64,000 nucleotides of DNA. Source: Limnanthes douglasii subsp. nivea (lineage: Eukaryota > Streptophyta > Magnoliopsida > Brassicales > Limnanthaceae). The notes under the pieces were generated by a model. The model saw only the letters and a list, made by a program, of their open reading frames with translations, was not told the origin of the DNA and did not search any database. The position numbers and the translations under genes were made by a program. Within the stretch, counting starts at the first letter, position 1. Each line of letters starts with the position of its first letter. The stretch lies in the NCBI GenBank assembly GCA_036936605.1, contig JAUPFV010000005.1, positions 62,578,742-62,642,741 of the forward strand, given 5' to 3'. Of this stretch, positions 12,250 to 22,375 are shown in pieces.

Positions 12250-12557
12250 ATGGATATTGAAGTGAACGTACAAGTTCATGAAAATGTGTAGGATCCTACT
12301 AATGCACATATCACCCATGTTGTAAAAGATAGAACTTTTGTGTATGATCCTACTTATGTACATCTCTCTCTGGCTATAAAAGATACGAACTTTGTGCATG
12401 ATCCTTTTGATGTACATGTCTTTCTGGTTGTAAAAGTAATAACTTATTTGCACGATCCTTCTGATATACAGGTCCTTACTGCTGCAAAAGATACAAATTT
12501 AATCCATGATCCTCTTGATGTTGAGTACCCTCTTGATGATCAAATGAAAAAATATTG
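12250..12557 (+). pseudogene. Hypothetical 18-residue-repeat ORF, copy A, interrupted
   Basis: Counterpart of the ORF at 48612-48926. It encodes tandem 18-residue units (54 nt) of the pattern HDPxDVHVxxxxKDTxxV. In this copy the 14th codon is TAG ('gtg tag gat cc') where copy B has CAG, so the frame from its ATG is closed almost at once. The rest of the repeat stays open. I do not recognise the family, and whether it was ever a gene is uncertain. Confidence 0.45.
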
Positions 12558-12949
12558 AATTGATGAATGTCATGGGGAAGGACATGATCTAGATATAAAA
12601 TGTTCAAAATAAAAAAATTGTAAGTGAAAATCAAGTAATATTGATCAAACTTTTGCAAAACTTATGTATTGGTCAAATCTTGTAAAATACGTTGTCTTGT
12701 ATCTAATGTAAATTTGTTTGTGTTAACTGGTTTCACATCTAGCATTTGGTTATGATTGTCATCAAAGGATTGGTCTGGGTCTATCAGGTATTTTTCTCGC
12801 TACTATATTATATTTTTTAACTAATAATATTGATAATTTTTCATAGATTAATGAAAGATGTCATCGGAATACCAAAGGATATTACATGTCATCGCCTTGC
12901 TTTTGACCCATGATTCCACCCAATCAAGCAAACAAATACCTATTTTATT

Positions 12950-14660
12950 TTTAAAAAAATTGAGGCTATTGTAATAAAGATAAACAGATTGTGCCGGTTT
13001 GGACATATCCATGAAATACTATACCTCTTGTGGACAGCCAACCCTGTTATGGTGCAGAAAATATCAAGACATTGACGAATGTGCGTAGATTTAACAGATT
13101 TTATAAATCTTTCCAAAATGAATTGTTGCGTGTTCAACATATTAATAAGCTTATGGATGTTACCTCAAGCAATCGTATTTTATCATACTTGGTATATTAT
13201 GGTAGTCACGCACAAAATGTGCCCATAATTTCAAGGTAAAACTATAAAGGTTTGGAAAAATTTCCATTCTAAATATTTTTATAAATGTAAAAATATACTG
13301 TTGGTTAACGAGATGAATGGTTAAATTCGGGAACAAACCAGAATCGACTATACGAACAGATGGGGATTGGGTAGTAAAGACATCAGGGTTAAGGTATAAC
13401 TAGTATTCCCATCGGGATAACTTTTACACTAAACTATAAAATTTGGGTTCCCAACCTCCAACAAGGAATTGAGTTTGAGACTGTTATCGGGGTTTTTTTT
13501 CTTAGCTAAAATATGTGGAGTGCAACATGTTATTAAACCATTCTTAACTAATAATAAGACACGTCATTGGAAGGTTGAACCGAAAAAGATAGTTTATTAA
13601 AATACATTCTTGTATTCAACACCATGTATTTCGATTTGACTGGTTTTATTTTGAACCATTTGTAAGGGCTGAAAATACATGGATGTGTGGACCAATTTTT
13701 ATGGGTTATGCATAAAAAAAATACCTTTGATTGGATCATCCCTAATCGAGAACGAACAACTCATATGGTTAAAGGTAAACAATTTTTGTATGCCAATAAT
13801 TAAGTTTTTTTTATAGATGTAACTTTACCGGATGAACGAACTAGAGCATGAAACCTAAAAGTCAGGTTAAGTCAATTTTTTATTCTAGAAAACATCCTTT
13901 ATATAAAAGGGCTTACCAAGACTTTACTCAACTTTCTAGGAGTGGACGAATCATATTCATATTAGAAGACCTTCACGAAAGAGTTGGTATCGCCCATTGT
14001 GGTTATATATTGTTACAACGATAATATTTATTGATAGAAGTTGATTACTTTTCCAAGTGCGTTGAGGCGGAGCCCTTGGTAGTCATACACACATATTATA
14101 TTATAAATTGTATTAAAATAAATATATATTGCAGGTACGATATAACTTGAGCGATAACAATGGACAACAACCTCCAGTTCTAGAATATGTTAATGTCACA
14201 CTTTTGTGAAACACATGGCGTACGATATTACTTTTCAGTTCCCTACCATCCTCAAGAAAATTTGCAAGTGGAGGGGATAACCAATTGATAGTTGATGGTA
14301 TAAAGTCCACACTGAAAGAAGTAGCAGAGTAGTGATCAGATTTTTACATGAAGTGTTTAGAGCATACCGAATAAATCTCTGGGCCAACATATGAGATATA
14401 AAATTTGTGCTAGTTTACGGTATAAAACTGGTGGTCTCGAATGAGAAGATAATACCAGTTATATAGGGTAAATGATTATCTGAATAAGGAAACGATATGT
14501 AAAGGAGATCGATATTAAATTTATTGAGGAGAAACATTAAAAGGCTCGATTGAGGATTGAGCATTACCGCACACTCATGTGCAACCGCTAGAAATCTCAG
14601 ATACGAACACGAGGTTTGACATTGGAGACCAATTTTTAAAAATAAGTCTTTCTACATACT
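12950..14660 (+). mobile_element. Heavily decayed Ty3/gypsy pol remnant (integrase)
   Basis: Integrase pieces are readable at about 14035-14650: DYFSKCVEAEPLV, then a GVRYYFSVPYHPQENLQVEG block (the usual HPQ-NGQVE-type motif), then 'GIKSTLKEVAE', and further on a C-terminal 'GDQFLK'-like end. Many stops and indels separate them. The part before 13960 is less clear and is included only as likely flank. Copy B retains only a ~45-bp scrap of this block (about 48930-48975), showing that the remnant predates the duplication and was deleted from B. Confidence 0.6.
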
Positions 14661-14778
14661 AAAAACCTCAAATTTAGGGAATTTAAACTCTTACTGAAAA
14701 TGACCAATAATAACAAAGCAATACACTTACCAGCTAAATGATACAGGCAAAACATTAATGCATATGTGAAATGTAGAT

Positions 14779-14780
<2 letters not shown>

Positions 14781-14814
<34 letters not shown>
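14781..14814. repeat. (TA)n microsatellite
   Basis: Perfect alternating TA run of about 34 bp. The copy B region holds a comparable run at about 49249-49270 in a slightly different place, so the two are independent. Confidence 0.9.
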
Positions 14815-14817
<3 letters not shown>

Positions 14818-15607
14818 CTTGTTATATGGTGTACCTTGATAATTTGTTAATCATTTTGTTTCTATTTTTTGTACGTTGATTGTCTGAGCAATCCACTTTT
14901 CCTACTGGTAGCGACATTGGAAACTTTTAACAAGATATATTTTTCTCCCTTTAATCAAGTGTTTGTTGTTTTACTAATTCTTCAGTTATAATCCAAATTT
15001 GGACAAATACACGTAAACAAAAATTGTGGTTTGTCAAGCTTCTTTCCACTGCAATTTAGATTCAACTACGAAACAGGTTGGACTGACACATCCATAAAGC
15101 GGTAAACCCAATGCTAATAAAAGTAACGGTAGCACCAACACAAAGCATGAAAAAAACGAAACCATGACCATATCAATTTAAACAAAGTTAAATATGCATA
15201 TATATATATAAATATACATTGGACCGTCTAATGGCTTAGTAGCAAGTTAGTAAAATATTTTGTCTCAACACATGAGGACTTTATCAAGAATTTAAAAAGA
15301 CATGATTAATAATATAATCGGACGACCGGGCTTGGAAGCAACATCGTTCTGAGGAAGTATGGGATTGCTAATATCGGTTAATGGTTCGGTTGCACTAACA
15401 TTAGATGACTCATCCCTTAAACTATCATCATATTTGATGGCGTGACGGAAGATTCTAAGAAAGAAACAACGATAAAACCCTAACTCTAGGTTAGAGAATA
15501 AAGGAGACAAAGATAATTAATCTCAAAATTTTATTAATCAAAGTCTGACGACAAAATAGGGTATAGGATGCTTTATATAGCACTACCCAAAACCATAATT
15601 CTAAATA

Positions 15608-17426
15608 GAGAAAAGTACCCCTAAATACCCACTCAAGTATCAAATACCAAAATGGTACCCGTTTTTGGACTAGTTTGATAAACTACCTAGAGCCAAATTA
15701 TGGACAATTATACCCTCTAGGGTATAAAAGGGGTTGTTTTCTTGAAACCCACTTTTTTCACACCTTCTAATCAGACTTTTAGGTTCCAATTCCCCCCACT
15801 TTCACATTTCTAAATTTGAGGAGAGAGAAACACGTGAAACGAGAGGGAACCCAAAAGTTTTTTTTGAACCCTAACCTTCGACAACATTCCGGCGAAGCAA
15901 AACCAAACTCTGTTTCGATACCTCAACCAACCACTTCCACCGTCTTTGTTCCGATATCTCGAGCAACCACCGGCGACCGTCGAACTGGAACGAAGTTTCC
16001 TCCGGTACGAACGAAACCGTCGACCAGCGACTCTGTTCTTCCTTATTTCTTCGAACCGAACAAGGTACTGTCTAAATACTGTCTCTGTTTTTGCTTAAAT
16101 CTGTCGAACCAATCCGTCTACATACTGTCTGTGTTCGATGTTAGGTGTTAGAATAGTGTGTCATTTTCGCCGGAATATTTTTAGAATAGTAGAACCGATC
16201 CGTCTACATACTGTCTTATATTGATAGTCATGCTGTCTCACGTTTAACCCTCTGATAGGCAGTAAGGGTATTTCGTACTGATGATCGACTTGACGACGTT
16301 AGGTTATAGTTGTGTTGGTTAGAATGGTGTTGTATCGATTAGAATGCTGTAACGTCGTGTATCGTAGGTATGTGGCTGCTGTTGTAAGCATTGTGAGTTT
16401 ACGTAGGGTTGGTCCATATCTAGCAATATGGGCTGCATTATCTATCAGTATTTAGTTTACCTGTCCAACTCCATGGATTTGAACCTGGCCTGGTTGAATC
16501 GTGAACGTGTTACATCGGCTATCACAGCTATAGGGATGCTGTTCCAAATGTTGTGAGTGTATTTTGGTATCATCAACATCTAGCAATGTATCTTGTATTA
16601 TATATCGGGGTCTGATAATAGTTTACATGTCAGACAGCACGTCTAGGGGAGAAGTATAAGATTCTGGTCACTTCAACCAATCTTCATAATGCAGTGGCTG
16701 CTTAGTATTATTGTTTTAGTTACCATGTAATTACTAACTAGCTTATCGTGTGAACGTTAACAGGTAAAAATGACAAAAACAGGAGTATTCTACCGCTCGG
16801 GGTTGGTTGGCATAATCAACGTACTGAGACGGGATATAATCAAAGCTGAACACATCGAGGCTGCTCGTGGAACCCCTTTCTACACCTTCCTCAAAACCTC
16901 GTACGACTTGAGGAACGAGGTTCTGAAGCTTAAAAAGTTCCACCACTTGATCGAGGCGATCTGTGGTTTATACGACGTCAGATGGAAGGCTTTCAAGATT
17001 GGACAAAAACATGTAAGGCTGACGAAGAAAGATGTTAAGGCGATCTTTGGCCTCAGACACGGTAACGAAGAGATGCCGATGAGCAAATCAGGTGAATTTA
17101 TCGCTCGGTATGCCGATGGAGCCGAGTTAGATTCGATTTTGATGAAGAAATATTTTTTGAGTCCAAGGACGAGGAGAAGCGGGCCAACGAACGACAAATC
17201 AGTTTCCAACGCGTTGATAAAGGTAAATAGAGTCTGTTAGAATGTAGTTGTTTTGTAGTTCATGCTGCAGGCTTAGGTTGATGATACAAAAACCTGCATG
17301 TGTATATACATATCTAGCGTAGTAGTACATTATATCTATCAGTGAGTTGGCAGTGTAGTATTACGTTGTTGTTTGGTTTTATGCATATAACAATGTATGG
17401 AATCATATCTATCTAATGTCTTATTA
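15608..17426 (+). repeat. Left inverted arm of the Ulp1 Mutator-like element
   Basis: Pairs with 35809-37587 in reverse orientation. Pairing runs from the terminus through the TATA box, the 5' leader, the first intron and the whole first coding exon of the Ulp1 gene, and stops in the next intron at 'aatgtctta'. Arm-to-arm differences are scattered substitutions and a few small indels. Confidence 0.85.
15723..15730 (+). promoter_or_regulatory. TATA box for the Ulp1 gene (inside the arm)
   Basis: TATAAAAG lies about 115 bp inside the terminus. It is followed by a ~300-nt leader, a donor at 'aacaag|gtactg' (about 16064) and an acceptor 'ttaacag' (16763) just before the ATG at 16770. The right arm carries the same box inverted (about 37468-37475). 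Confidence 0.55.
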
Positions 17427-20400
17427 GGTGTGGATGTCTTTAATTGTTATTTCTGTATTGTTGGTATGATTTTGGATATTTTTGTAGGAAGCAATCGAGA
17501 AAGCAGTCAGCGAAGGAGGGGAGGATGAAGCGAAGGATGTGGCTCGGCTACTGATACTTATCATATGCTCGACACTGTTCTTTTCAGTGTCGGGCGACGT
17601 AGTCGGGTGGACAGCAATCTTCAACGTGGAGAATCTCGACAAGATAAACGACTATGACTGGTCTGGAGCCATCTTGGATAAGCTTCACAAATCGCTGGAC
17701 AAATGTATTAAGGCCGGCCATCCTTCAAGAGTTATCGGATGCGTTGCTCTGCTTTTTGTAAGTATAGTGTGTTATGATCAGCATCTCTGTTAGGAAAATG
17801 TTTTTTTTAATGGTTAGTTATGTTCTGTGCAGCCGTTTCTTATGGAGCATATTTCGATAAACGTCGACATACCAAGGCCAAACATAATCCCTAGATGTTA
17901 CAAGTGGTGGGGGCTAGAGGGCAAGGAGTCGACATTCGAAATGATCCAGATGGTCAGTGAGCTCAGGGACGACGAGGTATGTAACCCACTTATCAATGTC
18001 AATGTTGTGGTATGAAACAAAGCGCATATGTTGATGATACAAAAACCTGCATGTTTATGTACACATCTAGCGTAGTAGTACATTATATCTATCAGTGATT
18101 TGGCAGTATAACACTACGTTGGTGCTTGGTTTATGCATATAGAAATGTCTGAGATCATATCTATCAATGTATTACGTATAAATCGAAGCCGTGAATATTA
18201 TAAGTAATGATTATAATATTGTGCTGCTCAATGTATATTATACTGTATTTCCTAGGTTGTCGGCGGGGAGTTGGTGTTTACAGCATCAGAATGTTTTGTT
18301 TATGGAGTAAATGATTCACGGAGACAGTACGAAGGGGGTGGTGAAACAAGCGAACAGAGGAGTAGGAAAAGAAAGAAATCTGTTGCGAACAGAAGTACAA
18401 GAAGGAAGGTAGATGACGGAGCTGGTAGTAAGAAGAGAAGACGTTCGATGATTGAGGTTGAAGATGATGTTACGTTGGGGGAGTTCATTGTGGAGAGGAA
18501 GGCAACAGTTGGTAAAAACAAAAGGGAGAGGTTGAAAAACAAAAAAAAAACGTAGGTCTAGTATGATTCCTAGTTTTGGAGTGTTGTCGCAGTCGGTTTT
18601 GCGTGACAGCAAAAAACTGAAAAAAAGAAGCCGGTTGCGCCGGTTGAAAGTTGAAAACAAGAGGCTTAAAACATGCCTTGAGGAAAGAAACGAAGAGGTT
18701 AGTGCTAGCATGTTTTCTAAGTACTAATAACATATGTATGTTTGTTAAAATGAAGTTGTCTATCAACGAAGTATGCTGTATCTATCATTGTTAAAAATAA
18801 TATAACAATTTCGTATGCTCGTTTGATTCAGGTGGAAAAGTTGAAGAAAGATATGGAGGACCTGAAACAAAAGCTGGAGATGGGAGGTGAAAGAGTGGAT
18901 GGTGAGGATCAACAACTGCTGTTGACCTTATCCATGCCATTTTGCCGCGTTGATGAGGATGCTACTGAAACCGTAGATGCAAACGTTGCTAAGAAGGTGG
19001 TTAAGGAAACACTGGTTTACAAAAGATCTCGGAGGCATGTAGTAACTGACACAGAAAAAGCAACAGAAGAAGAGGGCGTTGATGGGGAGAAAAAAACAGA
19101 AGAACAACAGGAGCTTGACAAAGCTGAGCAAAAAGAAAGGGACGTATCGAAGGAGGAGAAGGAAGAAGTTGATAGAGGGTGTGTTCAATCCGAAACACGT
19201 GTTGAACCAATGGAAGAGAGTACTACACAGGAAGCTGTTGTTGTTGATGTGTCTAGGAAGCCGAAAGGGACTACAACAACTGGTTGTGACGCTGGTAATG
19301 GGAAACGGGATTTGGCAGAAGAATTATCACCCCAAACTCATGCTGCCGGTGCGCAAAATGTAGTTTTGGTACCTGCACAGGGACCCGGAGTTGGAAACAA
19401 CGAGGGCGAACAACAGCAGATGACGGTGGACAGAGTTGATTTGTTGGACGAAGGTTCCAACGAAGGAACGAAAACAATGGAACGACAGTTGGAGGAGTCG
19501 CCAAAAACCGTAGATGAAGGACAGAATGCAGAGAAAGGTGAGGACAAAGGAGAAGATGACATAGTAGTAGCAACTACATTGTTGGAGATAGCAGCAACAG
19601 AACTACAGGTTCCAGAACCTGTCTCTCACAATGTGGTAGAAAATGTTGCTGAAGATGTAAGTGGATGTTAAATAGCTTAGTTGTATTTGAATATCATCTA
19701 TCATTGATAGTTAATCTCGCAATTTATGGTTTCCAATGTTATGTTTTTAGGAAGTCGAAACAGCGGAGCCTGAAGATACACGACACTCTAGCTTAGTTGT
19801 ATTCACTGGCACTGGAACAGCAGCAAAGTGCGAACAACTATCGCAAGCTGTGTCTCCATTAAAGGTGATACAAATTTTCAACAGAGGAGATAAATCCGCA
19901 GAGAAGATTGAAAAAGTGTCACAGGTTGAGCCATCTTCGTACGCAACACCACAACAACAGAAAGCAGCATCGAAGGATCTTATTGTCCAATCGGTTACAC
20001 CATTGGCTGACGATAGCTTTGTAGACTGCACCCAATCATTTTACGCAGAAGGTTACAAGGCTGTTGAAACTTCAAACGAGAAGAGACGTACACTGGACTC
20101 CATCGAGGAAGACCAAACAGACGTTGACGTAAGTAGATATTTGGTATTATCAATAAACATTTAAAAAGTAATGTTAACAGTTTACTATGCTGTTTTTTTT
20201 AGGTGCCCGTTGATGAAATGCCTGGGTTCAACTTACTTACTCCGACGCAGGTTCAACAACAGCAAACTGAAGTTGTAGTTTGGCCGTTCCCGACAGAGAC
20301 AACAGAACTGATCGATGTAAGTGAGTACGAGAAGGTGCTGAAACTCAAACAGGTAGAACAACAAGAAGATCCAGAAGTATGGTACTTGCCAACATCAGAG

Positions 20401-21446
20401 TTCTCGTACAGGCTTTCCATTAGTGTGACAGAGATAATGGAACTGCCTAACGAAACTCAAGTTGACTTCAAGGTAAAAAGCTAGTAGGATGTATCAATCG
20501 TAGTTTACTTGTTAGTCTAGCAACGTGTCTATATACATCTATCAATATTAAATGCAGAATCTATCAATGTGTCAACCAATAAAACGTTGGTTATTATTTT
20601 CAGTAATCCCTGTCACTCAACTGATTTGAGACTGTAATTTTGTTTTGATAGGTAATAGATGCTTGGATATACACGCTGTTAAAGGATTCAGATTGGAAAG
20701 TCCCTCTTAAAGGGTTTGATAATAAGTATTCATTTCCTGTCAACGCCATTCAAATAACTGGGATTGCAACTGTAAGTTCCCAGTGGATTATTGGTTTTAT
20801 ATTAGGTACATCTACTTCCTGTATTAATGACTTAAATTTACAGGGAACACTGGCTAAAAAGGGAGATATGTCTGTCATTGTGGACAAGGTTTTTGAAACA
20901 ATGAAACCAGAAACATATGTTGCATTTGTCCCCCTATGTACCGTAAACACGGACAGCGTGAACCACTGGACGCTCCTGGTTATAGACATGGAGAATGGGG
21001 CTGCCAGAAGCTACAACCCAATGTTGCCTTGGAGCAAACACATTCCCGATAAGACGAAAAACACAGCCGATGCTCTGGTTAGTAATTTAAATTCCAAGTA
21101 AACTATTTTGGTTGCCTGTCTAGCAATTTCGATTAATATATCTATCAAAGTGTATAGTAATGCATATCAATGACTGCTACTGTATCTATCAATGCAGGTC
21201 ACCTATTGCATGAAGAAGAAATATATACCGCATGTAAAAGGTGGATACAAAATTAAGACCATGTTAAATATCCCACAGCAGAAGAAGGACAGCTATGACT
21301 GCGGTGTATTTGTTTGTAAATACGTAGAAGACATCATCACAAGAGGGGTTGTTGCACGGGAATATGGTGAGGAAATGCCGGCAGAAACAAGAGCTAAAAT
21401 ATTTAAACATTTCTTGAATGATCGTAACACAAACAAACGTTGGTAG
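16770..21446 (+). pseudogene. Ulp1-type (C48) cysteine protease gene of a Mutator-like element, one frameshift
   Basis: Ten coding exons with GT-AG borders: 16770-17222, 17488-17757, 17833-17976, 18256-18697, 18832-19656, 19751-20128, 20203-20472, 20652-20771, 20844-21077, 21198-21446. Every intron falls between codons (phase 0). About 1127 residues once one extra base is discounted: exon 4 has a run of ten A (18541-18550) that shifts the frame and meets TAG at 18553. N-terminal region: a DUF1985-like plant transposon domain (FxIGQKHVRLTKKDVKAIFGL). Middle: basic, then a long acidic Glu/Gln-rich part. C-terminus: Ulp1 fold with NHWTLLVID (His), SYNPM where the family has YDS (acid replaced by Asn), and Q-x5-SYDCGVFVC (Gln and nucleophile Cys). 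The family removes SUMO-like tags; its role in transposition is unknown. A gypsy element is inserted directly after the stop. Confidence 0.82.
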
Positions 21447-21450
21447 TATG

Positions 21451-21935
21451 TGGTGAGGATAAAAATAGCCTGAGGGAAGGCTAGTAATTTTAAGTGGAGT
21501 TTCAGGGTGGTGTAAGGGTGTTTCAAGGTGGTGTAAGGGTGTTTCAAGGTGGTGTAAGGGTGTTTCAAGGTGGAGAGAGAATTAAGCAGCTTGGCAGCAG
21601 TTAATTTTTATTATTCAGAAGTTAATGCTGGTGGTTGAGTATTTATAGTGTGATGTTTGGGCCCTTATGGGCTTTCGGGTCAAGTTTAATGGACCCGGGT
21701 CATGTTTAAAGACCCATGAGTTCTAAGCAGGAAGACAGGTAGCTTAGTCAGGAAGTGTTTAGGTTTTTTAGTACTTTTGTCATAGTTCGAACGGCCTTAG
21801 GCTCACATTGTTTCGAAGTGATCTGTCCGGTCCAAATGATCTGTCCGTTTTATGTTCTTTGTGTCTGTCCGGAATTCGGAGAGAATTTACACTGACATGC
21901 CCTTCCAGGGAGATATCCTGGATTCGGACTCATCA
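21451..21935 (-). repeat. 3' LTR of the gypsy element
   Basis: 485 bp, starts tggtgagg and ends ctcatca in window orientation. It contains a 22-bp motif ('ggtgtaagggtgtttcaag') repeated three times at about 21507-21575, and 'gagtatttatagtgtg' (about 21637), which reads as a TATA-like 'ctataaatac' on the minus strand. Confidence 0.95.
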
Positions 21936-21950
21936 GGAGCCCCTTTTTTA
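21936..21950 (-). other. Polypurine tract
   Basis: On the minus strand the 15 bases immediately before the 3' LTR read taaaaaaggggctcc, a purine-rich tract in the expected position for plus-strand priming. Confidence 0.75.
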
Positions 21951-22375
21951 GGTGTTTGAGCAAGTGTCCTTGTCAAAGAACTAAAAAACTGTCCGATTTA
22001 CAGGAAGTGGTTCTTAATTCGGAGAGAGTTATGGGTGTACCCGGACAGGTCAAACGTTACGAATTCCAAACGGTTTTTGCCAGAGTTAATGGGACACGTG
22101 TTATTCCCTGATTGGTCACTCCAGCCGTTTTTTCACCTTGAATTTCGCACCACCTTCTTTAACAAGTTACCTCTTTAATTGCTAATAATGACATCAGCGC
22201 CGTCTTTTAATCATTGCCCAACTTTTCGGATTCTCCTAGGAATCAACTCCTTTTTTTTCACATTTACTATAAATTCTCATTCATTTTTCACTGTCTCACT
22301 ATCTCTTTCAAATTTCACTCTGCATTTTCACCCAGAGCTTTATCTCTCTAGAACGAAAATTTCCTTGGCTGTTTT

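Noticed and set aside
12193..12453. Minus-strand ORF of 86 codons
   Set aside because: It is the antisense shadow of the 54-nt repeat; the same shadow appears in copy B at 48555-48815.
15816..16151. ORF of 111 codons upstream of the Ulp1 start
   Set aside because: It has no ATG start, coincides with the leader exon and the following intron donor, and is disrupted in the other arm; treated as 5' UTR.
18300..19600. Several long minus-strand ORFs opposite the Ulp1 gene
   Set aside because: They lie antisense to purine-rich (Glu/Lys) exons, which lack stops on the other strand; they have no motifs and no start context.
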